The notes under the pieces are model-generated. The model saw only the letters and a list, made by a program, of their open reading frames with translations. It made no database searches and had not been told where the DNA came from. A stretch of 64,000 nucleotides of DNA from GCA-2683825 sp965662355 (GTDB taxonomy: Bacteria; Planctomycetota; UBA1135; GCA-002686595). The first letter of the stretch is position 1. The number at the start of each line of letters is the position of its first letter. Positions 1-8,318 of the stretch are shown here, piece after piece. Made by a program: the position numbers and the translations under genes. Where the stretch lies: positions 62,001-126,000 of the forward strand of contig CBFIHP010000015.1 of NCBI GenBank assembly GCA_965662355.1, read 5' to 3'.

Positions 1-490
1 GCGGGTCGAGCATGTTGGCGCGCCCCTCGATGTAACCCGCATCTCCGGCCCAGCCGTCGAAGCGGTTGACGTGTAGGTGGTCCTGGATACTGAACTCAAA
101 GTAGCTGTCCGACACCGTACCGAGCACGTCTCCGGCCTGAATCGGATCGCCGACATTCCACGGACCCGGGTCCATGTGGAGATAGGACTCGAATTCGGCA
201 CCCCCCGTTACGAGCACGCCGACGGTACCTCCGGCATAGAGGGGATCGACATACATCACTGCCCCCGAGCGCATGGCAACGACGTTGGCGAGGTTGCCAC
301 GAATGTCGACGCCCTCGTGGAAGTACGGTATTCCGAATTCAAAACTGAATGGGTTCTGATAGCTGTGCAGAACATCGTGCGACCCATTTTGCATCGGCCA
401 CTGCTGTGCAAATGCGGAAGGCAAAAGGCATCCCCAAACGAGCGCCAGGAAGATGCCGCGAGTCGAACGTCCGGATCGTTGTGTCGTCAT
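1..490 (-). CDS. M23-family (LytM-like) metallopeptidase domain protein, 3' end outside window
   Basis: The reading frame starts at ATG 490 and is still open at the left edge, so the C-terminus is missing. About 28 N-terminal residues form a signal peptide ending AFA before QQ, so the product is exported. The visible part has M23/LytM landmarks: HEGVDIRG (first metal-ligand region), alternating Gly/Val strands, YLHMDPG, VGDPIQAGDVLGTVSDS and HLHVN (the catalytic HxH). The family cleaves peptidoglycan cross-bridges, although many secreted members are divergent and may act on other peptides. It begins 14 bases after the stop of the upstream gene and has a purine-rich AAGGGGG ahead of the ATG, so the two are probably one operon. 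The fold is fairly sure; the substrate is not known. Confidence 0.8.
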   Translation of the reverse strand, partial: MTTQRSGRSTRGIFLALVWGCLLPSAFAQQWPMQNGSHDVLHSYQNPFSFEFGIPYFHEGVDIRGNLANVVAMRSGAVMYVDPLYAGGTVGVLVTGGAEFESYLHMDPGPWNVGDPIQAGDVLGTVSDSYFEFSIQDHLHVNRFDGWAGDAGYIEGRANMLDP

Positions 491-504
491 TTCTTGTCCC
501 CCTT

Positions 505-1521
505 CTACTTGGCCTTCGTTTCAGGGGTGGGACCGTAGATTTCGCGAGCTTGACCCCATTCGATCGCGAGTTGGCCCTTCTCTGCTGCGAGCCGTGCTTG
601 GGTCAACGGAGTGCGCCGCGTCACGACCGTCTCGGCCTGAAGTCGGCCGTCGCTGGCGCTCAACACAACCAGGCGCACGGGAGGAATCGTAGCACCGGCG
701 CGTTGCACGTCGCTGACGAGTACGGCCAGCGCATTCTGCTCCGGCCACCAGGTCCAGGCATGGAGGCCCACTGGGCGAAGTACAAGGGCGCGGCTCCAAA
801 GGACGCTACCTTTGCTGTCGATCAAAGTGATGTCACGGCGCGAGCGGACCAACGCCCGATCCTGTTCGGGGAAACCGACTAGCTGCAACGCAGCGGGGGT
901 TTCAAGAAGGGTTCTGACACGCGTGTGGTCAACATGCAGGATCGACCCATCTTGCCCCTCCCTGCGCAATCCATGAACTCGCAACAGAAGTCCGTTGCCG
1001 AAGAACACCGGATCCCGCGCCTGTTTTCCCGGGGGCAAGAGCTGTCGCTCCAGTCGGTCTTCTTCGCCGGACCAGACCACCTCCCACTGACTACGATCGA
1101 AATTGCGCATGCCTGCGATCGCGAAGCGGCCATCGGCCGCCACCGTGAGCGAGCTTCCCAGGCTGAAGGGTTCATCGATCCGCAAAGCGAGTCGTCCCTC
1201 ACGGTATACACGCAGAACTTGGTCGAAGGGGTGCTCAGGTGCTGTGGGGTCGCCCCACGCCACCAGCGTCGACCCGTCAGCGGACGCGCGCACGTCTTGA
1301 AAGGCGGGGATGTCAAACGGCACACCCGAGTTCGGTTCGATGCGCAGCTCCTTCCCCTGAGAGTGGATCCAGCCCATCGACCTCCCCCTGGTGGAGAGGA
1401 TTGGACGCGCATCGGTCGGAGGCAGCGTATGGGAGCGGACGAGTTCTAAATCCAGCCCTCTCTGTTCCCCACTGGGGAACAATTGGGCCAAAGTCATGGC
1501 AAGTGCGAACGTTGCGAGCAT
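505..1521 (-). CDS. secreted beta-propeller-like protein of unknown function
   Basis: The start at ATG 1521 is chosen because AAGGAG lies eight bases upstream (1530-1535); an in-frame codon at 1599 lacks this and would put 26 extra residues before the signal peptide. The N-terminus (MLATFALAMTLAQLF) is a short signal peptide. The remaining roughly 320 residues alternate beta-strand patterns with Asp/Gly turns, for example VRASADGSTLVAWGDP and SSLTVAADGRFAIAG, which resemble degenerate WD40/propeller blades. No catalytic motif was recognised. It is transcribed just ahead of the M23 peptidase gene, so it may be a partner or substrate-recognition protein; that is inference from position only. 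Confidence 0.65.
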   Translation of the reverse strand: MLATFALAMTLAQLFPSGEQRGLDLELVRSHTLPPTDARPILSTRGRSMGWIHSQGKELRIEPNSGVPFDIPAFQDVRASADGSTLVAWGDPTAPEHPFDQVLRVYREGRLALRIDEPFSLGSSLTVAADGRFAIAGMRNFDRSQWEVVWSGEEDRLERQLLPPGKQARDPVFFGNGLLLRVHGLRREGQDGSILHVDHTRVRTLLETPAALQLVGFPEQDRALVRSRRDITLIDSKGSVLWSRALVLRPVGLHAWTWWPEQNALAVLVSDVQRAGATIPPVRLVVLSASDGRLQAETVVTRRTPLTQARLAAEKGQLAIEWGQAREIYGPTPETKAK

Positions 1522-1852
1522 CAGGCGATCTCCTTTTGGTACTCCAAAATAGCCGAGCAGCGCCACCATACGTGAGTATAGGTCAGGATCGCCGATCATG
1601 TAGGGGAGTTGCGAGTCAGGCTCACAGACCGATCATCAGATCTTTTGCATTGCTGAGAGCGAGCGGAGTTACGCCACCGAAGTTGGCGGGCGGGGTGCGC
1701 CTCGCCCTGACCGTCCTTGACCGTGGCCTAATACACATAGAACGGACCTGCATCAGGTCCGTTCTATGGGAGTGAGGAGTGAGGGTTGGAGGCTCACCCC
1801 GTACAACGTCGTGAGACCCCTACCTCCTTCGTAGCCGCACGCAACGGGCCTC
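1522..1852. other. intergenic stretch with one strong hairpin
   Basis: This 331-base gap between two minus-strand genes contains the AAGGAG site of the downstream gene at 1530-1535 and the perfect hairpin at 1736-1768. No further gene or repeat was recognised. Confidence 0.6.
1736..1768 (-). terminator. perfect 15-bp hairpin, probable terminator of the SGNH gene
   Basis: Arms CATAGAACGGACCTG (1736-1750) and CAGGTCCGTTCTATG (1754-1768) pair perfectly around a 3-base loop. It lies about 85 bases downstream of the minus-strand SGNH gene. The minus-strand sequence after it (TGTATTAGG) has only a weak T run, so it could instead be an RNA-stability hairpin. Confidence 0.5.
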
Positions 1853-4153
1853 TCAGCGAGTCACGGCACCGAACAGTCGCTGTCGCTCTGTCGCGATGTG
1901 CGCCGCGAGCGGACCCAATCCGAGTTTGCGACGGTTTTCCTCGACGGCCTCGTCGGAGATCTGGAACCACGCCACGGGTTCGCCTCTGACCCACACGAGC
2001 TCGGTTCCGTAGGACTGGGGCACGGAGAGGAGTCGCGAACGCAGATCGACCAGTCGCGCACGATCCTCGGCCGGGACCGTGTCGTTCACGCGTTCGATGA
2101 CCTGCCCGAGAAAGTCGAGCTCTTCCAGTTCGAGAGCCCAGTCGCACAGCGCAGCGAGACCCGCTCGGGATCCCGTCCCCAGTCCTACTTGTCCGATTTC
2201 GAGGGCAACTTGACGCACGACGGCCAGCACTTGAAAGCACTGGCGCAGAAGCTCCTGGCTACGCAATCCACCGTCCTCCAGCAAGGAGACCAGGGGGATC
2301 TCGATCGAAGCGCGAAGTTCCCACAGCTCGTCGAGGCGGGTGAACGCATCGCTCGGAGATCCGGAGTTGGCTTTCCAGCGCGCAGCGATGGCCTTACCCG
2401 ACTTCGGCGCAGCGGCGAGATGCGCACGCAGCACCCGCTCGCGCTGCTCGAGGGGCGTGGCAGCGAACACCATCAAGCGATCGACTTCCGCTTGCTCATG
2501 AAGCAACGTTCGCGGCGAGGCGATCAGCACGCGCCCGACCAGGAGCGAGTGGAAGCGATTGCACTTCACGACGACCCGGCGATAGTCCGCGAGTGTCTCG
2601 ACCAGTTCGTGCAACTCGAAGAACCCCGCGTTGCGCACCTCGTGCTGACTCTCGCCCAGCACGATGTTGTAGGGTCCGGGGCGTTCCGATTGCAGGTGTC
2701 CCTGGACGACCAACAAGCCGCCCGCACCCGACACCGCAAGGTCGGCCTTGCGCTCCTTCAAGACCCAGCCGCGCAGGACGTCACGATCGCCAAGCTGGCG
2801 AGAATCGAAGTACGCCCACCCGGAGTTCAGTAGCGCGCTTTGCGTACCGCGCATGAAGTCCACTCCGCCGGACATGCTCAGCGCTTCCAGACGCCGCTCG
2901 AAAACGGGCGTCGGTCCGGCCGCGGTCCAGTCTTCCGCCACGGGAAGCTGGCCTCCGTCGAGAACGCGCGCCAGGACCGTCCCGGCGCGTTCGTGCCCGC
3001 GGCCGTTGAGATGACCGTCCGGAAGGTACGAGCTCTTGCCGAGCTCAGAAACCTGCTGGCGAAGTGGCTCCAGAAGGCAAACGGCGCGTATGTCCTGTTC
3101 AGCAAAGAAACGTCGCAGCCAGCGTTCGGGCAGATTCAAATCCAGAGCGCACGCCACCTTCGAATACCCCGCGGAGACGAAATCAAGATCCAGCCGCTCG
3201 GCCATGAAGTCGTGCTGCACCTGCAACTTCGAGGGGATCACTCCGACGACGAAGTCGGCGCCCCAAGTGCGACATTCGTCGCGCAGGAAGAGCACGAGTC
3301 TCTCCGTGTCACGCATGGCCGTGTTCCAGCGCGCGGGTCGTTGCGCGTGGTAGAGTTCGTAGTACGAGCGGGGAGCCAACTCCAGGGAGCGTCGCTCTAT
3401 CCCGGGGATCTGGGGCTCGCGGAAAGGAATGGCACCGCGCTTCAAGAGCTCGATCTCCGCGTACCCGTACAGCCTTGAGAGACGCCTTGCGAGAGCCCGC
3501 CCCGGATGGAGATAGGTCATCCCCGGCGCCCCGGACGTCGAGCCATCGAGGTACGGTCGAACGTAGTCCCCCGGACTGATCGGTGAAACCCCCGCGACCG
3601 CCATCGAATTGTTCGCCACATCGTTGTGGGGAAACATCATCAAGCAGATGAGATCCGGCTTCACTCGCTCGACCGCGCGGCGTGCGAGCAGAATCTCCTG
3701 GGCGGTTCCAAAGCCGTTGGTCGATGCGGTGTAGCACTCGACTCGCACGCCGGAAGCCGCGAGTTCACGCTCGACGACGTTGGCCAGGTAGAGCTCTTCA
3801 CGAACTCCCGTCTGTAGAAACGAGTCGCCCACGAAGAGGATGCGGCGCACTCCCGCGTCCTTCGCAACGTCCGGCGCGGGGTAGGGGCGAGCGCGGTAGC
3901 CGAGGTCGTTCCTATAATAGAGGAAGGCGCCCTCGTCGTCCGTTCCCTGCGCCTCGCCACGAGCGCTGACGTGAAAGCCGAGCTCGTCGTCCCAGTCGTT
4001 CTGGCCCAGGTAGCGCGGCTGAAACCCCGACACGCGCAGCGCCAGCTCGGCCACGAGCAAGAGCAGCACGAATGTGCCGCAGCTGACAAGGGCCCGTTTC
4101 GCCAGGCGCAAGGGCCCGGGCCAGGCGCGGTTCGGAGATTCGGATCGGTTCAC
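1853..4153 (-). CDS. membrane-anchored SGNH/GDSL hydrolase-like protein with long C-terminal region
   Basis: The frame opens with GTG at 4153, with no better in-frame start and only a weak ribosome site. Residues about 20-41 form one transmembrane helix (LVSCGTFVLLLLVAELALRV), which orients the rest outward. SGNH blocks are visible: ILFVGDSF (nucleophile Ser, block I), FPHNDVANNS (Asn, block III) and DGHLNGRGHE (Asp/His, block V). Such enzymes deacylate or acylate polysaccharides and lipids. The C-terminal 250 or so residues, with strands around VVQGHLQ and a helical tail, were not recognised. It follows the endonuclease I gene by 34 bases, suggesting co-transcription. At 766 residues it is much longer than the paralogue at 58.8 kb. 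Confidence 0.75.
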   Translation of the reverse strand: MNRSESPNRAWPGPLRLAKRALVSCGTFVLLLLVAELALRVSGFQPRYLGQNDWDDELGFHVSARGEAQGTDDEGAFLYYRNDLGYRARPYPAPDVAKDAGVRRILFVGDSFLQTGVREELYLANVVERELAASGVRVECYTASTNGFGTAQEILLARRAVERVKPDLICLMMFPHNDVANNSMAVAGVSPISPGDYVRPYLDGSTSGAPGMTYLHPGRALARRLSRLYGYAEIELLKRGAIPFREPQIPGIERRSLELAPRSYYELYHAQRPARWNTAMRDTERLVLFLRDECRTWGADFVVGVIPSKLQVQHDFMAERLDLDFVSAGYSKVACALDLNLPERWLRRFFAEQDIRAVCLLEPLRQQVSELGKSSYLPDGHLNGRGHERAGTVLARVLDGGQLPVAEDWTAAGPTPVFERRLEALSMSGGVDFMRGTQSALLNSGWAYFDSRQLGDRDVLRGWVLKERKADLAVSGAGGLLVVQGHLQSERPGPYNIVLGESQHEVRNAGFFELHELVETLADYRRVVVKCNRFHSLLVGRVLIASPRTLLHEQAEVDRLMVFAATPLEQRERVLRAHLAAAPKSGKAIAARWKANSGSPSDAFTRLDELWELRASIEIPLVSLLEDGGLRSQELLRQCFQVLAVVRQVALEIGQVGLGTGSRAGLAALCDWALELEELDFLGQVIERVNDTVPAEDRARLVDLRSRLLSVPQSYGTELVWVRGEPVAWFQISDEAVEENRRKLGLGPLAAHIATERQRLFGAVTR

Positions 4154-4187
4154 GGGATGGAAAGCGCTTCAGAACGCGATCTACGAT

Positions 4188-7100
4188 CTAGAAGCCCAAT
4201 ACGAGGTCGAGGGCGTTGCAGAGCGTCCATCCTGCACCGCTGACGATTCCCTGTGCATGGCCGGCGAAGCCGGCGAAAGCGGGATCGGCCGGTATCGAGA
4301 CCGTGTGCGTGTCCAACCCGCCCGAGCTGGGCATCGACGTGGCGAAGAGCGGCGCTCCGCCCAGGGACGGCAGGGCCACGAGAAGCTCGCCGTAGGGCGT
4401 CTGAAGGCCGGTCAGCGGTTGGCTGAAGGCGAAGATCCAGGTCCCATCGGCGCCGCTGCGTACGGAGGCGTCGACCTGGGCGCTCCAGAGGCTGCCCAAG
4501 ACCGGAACGGTCGAGCTCGTGAAGCACACGGGATTGGTCCCCGAACCGTTGCGTTCCACGACGCTGGCGAGGGTGACCACGGGACAGCCGAAGAGTTCGG
4601 CGCGGAACTCGTCGATCGCGGCCTCCGTGACAGAGTCGTTGGGTTGATCAGAAGCGGAGAAGCGCACGAGCACCTGGGCCGTGGGGGAGACGAAGTCCGA
4701 CACGCGGAAACGGTTTTGGATCCAACCGCCAGCTTCGGCTTGCACGGTTTCGACCGTCGTCCACGAAGCGCCGTTGTCGTTCGAGATCTCGACGGTGATG
4801 TCGTCGGTGTCGACGTCATCGTTGAAGAGCCAGCGCGAATAGGAGATCAACCCATCCCCGCCCGAGAAGTCCAAGGCCGGTGAGATGAGTCGCGTCGGTC
4901 CTCCGTCCAGGTCCGCGGCATCGACCGGGCCGCCGAGCGAACCCTGGGCCGTGACGTAGCAGAAGGGGCCCGCACTCCCCGGGGCACCCTCGCCCGGTTG
5001 GGCGGCCGTTTCGAGTGGATCCACGCGCACCCACGCGCCGGTGCTGACGCTCGTGTTCGTCACGGTCCACCCCAGATCGCTTTCGAAGTCGTCGTACAGG
5101 ATCGTCGTGAGGCCCGAGGTGGCCCAGGTCGAATAGGTTTCGGCGGGGGCCGCGGCGGGCTTGGAGAACGTTTCGCCAAGGGAATCGTCGGCCGTGTAGT
5201 AGTAGTCGATCCTGGCGGCGCAGGGGACGGCGGGAAGGTCGGCGCGGAAGGAATCGCCTCCGACGGGAACCATCGCGATCGGGGTGAAGGCGCCGCCGTC
5301 GATCCGCGCGTGCAGGGTCACCGCGAGGTCGTCGCGCGTGAGACCCAGCTCGGTGACCGAGACCTCCAGGGAGCTGGGCGTTTCCGGGCTCACGCGCGTC
5401 GGTCGGCCGGCGGGCGTCGTGAGATCCAGTGCGCGCATGTCCAGAACGTACAGGCCGTTTTCGATGTCGGAGACGACGACCGCGTCCTCGCCCAGCTGCG
5501 GATACACGCCCCAGCACCCTGCGAACCCGTCGGGGGAGAGCGTCGTCGTGTCGTACGAGGCCACGACCTCGAAGGTTTCCGATGTGCGGTCGATCTGGAG
5601 CACGGCCACGCCCGCCGAATAGTTCGACACGTAGATGCGATCGGCGACCATCACCGGGTTGTGCGAGCTGAAGGTGCTACCGGTTCCGGAGCGCGGACTG
5701 GCGAAGGAGTCGCGCTGGACGAAGCGAACGGTCGAGCCGTCGTCGGTGACCCGGTAGAGTCGGATCGCTCCACCGCCCCGCTCTTCCGTGCTGACGACGA
5801 ACTTCCCATCGTCGGTGGCCCAGACCGCGTGGGCGCTGAGGCCCAGGGACTGGCCCATGAAGACGGGCGCCTGGCTGCCCAGGTTGGAGATGTCGAACAC
5901 CTGGGTGCTGTCCCAGGCGGACACCCAGAGCCTTCCGTTCGCGACGGTGATGTCGTGTACGAAGGAGCCGCCCACGCCGGTCAGCTCATACGCCCAGCTC
6001 GTGAGCGTGGCGGGTGCGGCGTCGGGGTCAAAGGTGCGTAGATCGACAATGGCGATGCTGGGATTCGACGAGTCGCACAGGTAGAGCCAACCGTTGTCGT
6101 ACGAGGTGTTGTGGATGAACTCGTAGGGGCCGGGCTCGGCATCGATACGCGTCAACAAGGTCGGTGAAGAAGGCGTTCGCACGTCGACGATCTCGACGCC
6201 GTCGATACCTCCGCTTTCGCTCGCGATGAAGAGCAGACCGTCACCGCTCTTCACATCCTGCGCGCTGGAGGACGCGTTGGCGCCGGAGAGCGAATAGGAG
6301 GCCAGCAGGACCGGGACGCCCGGGTTGGTGAGGTCGAGAATGTCGACCACGCTCTGCCCGAAGTGCCCCAGGTAGACGGTGTTACCTTCCCCCCAGACGT
6401 CCGCGTACTGCGAGCCTCCCTGGAAGAAGGAGCCGACCTCGAAAGCGTGCAGCTCGGGGTCCAGCACAGCCGCCGTCGAGCAGCCGTCGAAGGTCTGCCC
6501 CGTGTTCGGTTGACCCGGCGTTGCCGCCAGCTCGCTTTGCCAGGTGAAGGCGGCCGCCGCACCGCCCGTTCCGCCGCGCTGCAGCGAGAAGCCGATCGGC
6601 GTGGTAGAGGATTCGCTCACCCCGACGTCGACCGAGGTCATGCCCGAGGCGGGACCGCCTGTCGCCGTCAGCGTGCCTTCGTAAGTGAGAAACTCGACGA
6701 CGACGCTCGAGGGACTCACCAGAGCCATCCCGTCGGGCGAACCGTTCTGAAGCCCGGTGAAGCTGAAGGACAGGGTCCCCACGCAGTTCTCTTGGTCGGG
6801 GATCAGACCGGACAGGTCGATGAAGTTGTACGTGCTCCCCCCGTTACCGTTGTAGCCGTGGAGCGTCCAGCCGCTCAGGTTCAGGCCGGCAGGCCCCGCG
6901 ATCTCGATGAACTCGCCGGTGTCGGCGCCCGCATTGTCGTAGTGGAATTCGTTGATCCACGGGTCGCTGGAGGGCGGCCCGGCCTCCGGCGTGGCGAAGA
7001 CCTCGGCGCTTGCAGCCGATTCGTTGGCCGAGAAGTCCGAGGCGGTCACGACAAAGTAGTACGTCGTCCCGTTCACGGCCGAGGCGTCGCTGTACAGGCT

Positions 7101-8156
7101 GGTCGTGAGCAGACCGGCGTTCAAGCGCACGTACGGACCGCCCGAGACGGCGGCGCGCAGCACGTCGTAGCCCGCGAGGTCCGGCTCCGGGTTGTCGCTC
7201 CAGTTGAGGTCGACGGTGGAGTCGCCGCCGCTCGCGATCAAACCGGTCGGGGCCGCGGGAGCAGTGGCGTCACCGCCGCCGCACGCGCCGCCGTACAGGC
7301 AGTCCGCCCATTCGGGATGGTCGATGAACGGGTTGCGGTTGCCCTGAAAGGAAAACACGACGTCGTTACGGATCATCTCGAGGGCGTCCGGCGGGTCTTG
7401 CTGGTGCCACTGCAGGATCACCGAAAGCATGCCCATGTAGGCGACACTTTCGTTCTGGCCGGTGTTGGAGCCCTCGATCAGGCTCTCGGTATCGGTCAGG
7501 ATCAGATCCGGCTCGGGCGCGTTCGTGACACCGTGGCTCCCGCCCTCGTAGCGGACGTCCACGTACATCACCGCGCGCGCCACATCCCCACGCCGCCCGG
7601 CCCAGGTCTCCCACGTCCCTTGCGTGAACGAACCGCTGGTCCAGTTGGAGTTGCCGGGATAGACGCCGCTCCCGCCACCCTGGCCGAAGTTGAAGACCGT
7701 CGTTTTCTCGCTGCACGAGGGCGAGCAGTTTCGGTAGGGCTTGTTGCTGCGCGAAGAGTTGTATCCGCTGTCGCACAGGAACAGCTGGTGGCAGTCCGTA
7801 TAGATGTAGTTCGTGCTGCCGTCGTTGGGAAAGCCGTAGGACTTGGGCCAGGTGTGCTCGCGGTTGTAGAAGTTGTTGCCCCCGCCCGCTTTCACAAAGC
7901 TCTCGTTGCGGTAGACCTCGAGGATGTTCGACGCGTTGTTCGGATCCTCGCTGGCAATCTCGAGAATGTCCCAGGTGTCCGTCGAGGAGGAGGTGTAGGG
8001 AAAGCGCGTGTGGTCGTCGATGATCGCGTGCAGGGTCGCGCGCAGGTTCGCCGCGGTCGCGGTGTCCACCGTGTCGTAATACCCGGGGGGAGCCTGGGCG
8101 CCGGCGAGACCGGATACGACCAGGGCGAGGGGGACGATCAGGACACGGAGCCGCAC
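4188..8156 (-). CDS. secreted endonuclease I family nuclease with FN3, lamin-tail and LVIVD-type domains
   Basis: I prefer GTG 8156 because MRLRVLIVPLALVV...AGA is then a clean signal peptide; the frame is open back to GTG 8297. Domains in order: endonuclease I (His-Me finger NREHTWPKSYG near residue 101, then RSNKPYRNC), a fibronectin type III domain, a lamin-tail-like domain (INEFHYDNAGADTGEFIEI), LVIVD-like propeller repeats (VVDILDLTNPGVPVLLASYS), a jelly-roll-like region and the shared C-terminal module ending CNALDLVLGF. EndA-type enzymes degrade extracellular DNA non-specifically, so nutrient DNA scavenging or biofilm breakdown is likely. It lies 160 bases behind the giant subtilase and just ahead of the SGNH gene. 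Confidence 0.85.
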   Translation of the reverse strand: MRLRVLIVPLALVVSGLAGAQAPPGYYDTVDTATAANLRATLHAIIDDHTRFPYTSSSTDTWDILEIASEDPNNASNILEVYRNESFVKAGGGNNFYNREHTWPKSYGFPNDGSTNYIYTDCHQLFLCDSGYNSSRSNKPYRNCSPSCSEKTTVFNFGQGGGSGVYPGNSNWTSGSFTQGTWETWAGRRGDVARAVMYVDVRYEGGSHGVTNAPEPDLILTDTESLIEGSNTGQNESVAYMGMLSVILQWHQQDPPDALEMIRNDVVFSFQGNRNPFIDHPEWADCLYGGACGGGDATAPAAPTGLIASGGDSTVDLNWSDNPEPDLAGYDVLRAAVSGGPYVRLNAGLLTTSLYSDASAVNGTTYYFVVTASDFSANESAASAEVFATPEAGPPSSDPWINEFHYDNAGADTGEFIEIAGPAGLNLSGWTLHGYNGNGGSTYNFIDLSGLIPDQENCVGTLSFSFTGLQNGSPDGMALVSPSSVVVEFLTYEGTLTATGGPASGMTSVDVGVSESSTTPIGFSLQRGGTGGAAAAFTWQSELAATPGQPNTGQTFDGCSTAAVLDPELHAFEVGSFFQGGSQYADVWGEGNTVYLGHFGQSVVDILDLTNPGVPVLLASYSLSGANASSSAQDVKSGDGLLFIASESGGIDGVEIVDVRTPSSPTLLTRIDAEPGPYEFIHNTSYDNGWLYLCDSSNPSIAIVDLRTFDPDAAPATLTSWAYELTGVGGSFVHDITVANGRLWVSAWDSTQVFDISNLGSQAPVFMGQSLGLSAHAVWATDDGKFVVSTEERGGGAIRLYRVTDDGSTVRFVQRDSFASPRSGTGSTFSSHNPVMVADRIYVSNYSAGVAVLQIDRTSETFEVVASYDTTTLSPDGFAGCWGVYPQLGEDAVVVSDIENGLYVLDMRALDLTTPAGRPTRVSPETPSSLEVSVTELGLTRDDLAVTLHARIDGGAFTPIAMVPVGGDSFRADLPAVPCAARIDYYYTADDSLGETFSKPAAAPAETYSTWATSGLTTILYDDFESDLGWTVTNTSVSTGAWVRVDPLETAAQPGEGAPGSAGPFCYVTAQGSLGGPVDAADLDGGPTRLISPALDFSGGDGLISYSRWLFNDDVDTDDITVEISNDNGASWTTVETVQAEAGGWIQNRFRVSDFVSPTAQVLVRFSASDQPNDSVTEAAIDEFRAELFGCPVVTLASVVERNGSGTNPVCFTSSTVPVLGSLWSAQVDASVRSGADGTWIFAFSQPLTGLQTPYGELLVALPSLGGAPLFATSMPSSGGLDTHTVSIPADPAFAGFAGHAQGIVSGAGWTLCNALDLVLGF

Positions 8157-8318
8157 GCCTAGGGACCCTGGAACCTCGAGAGTCGCCGTTTGCGTAGCCC
8201 CGCCGCCCTCGGCCCGCCCAAAGCGTGCAGCGCGGGATCCTGAGCAGAGCCGGTGGCGCAGAGCGCGAGAAGGGGCAGGAGTCTCCAGGTGGTTCACCGC
8301 CTTGTTCCTGATTCTGAG

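Noticed and set aside
6363..8162. Long plus-strand open frame of 599 codons
   Set aside because: It is antisense to the endonuclease I gene, starts inside it, and its composition is the Arg/Gly/Val-rich noise expected opposite a GC-rich gene.
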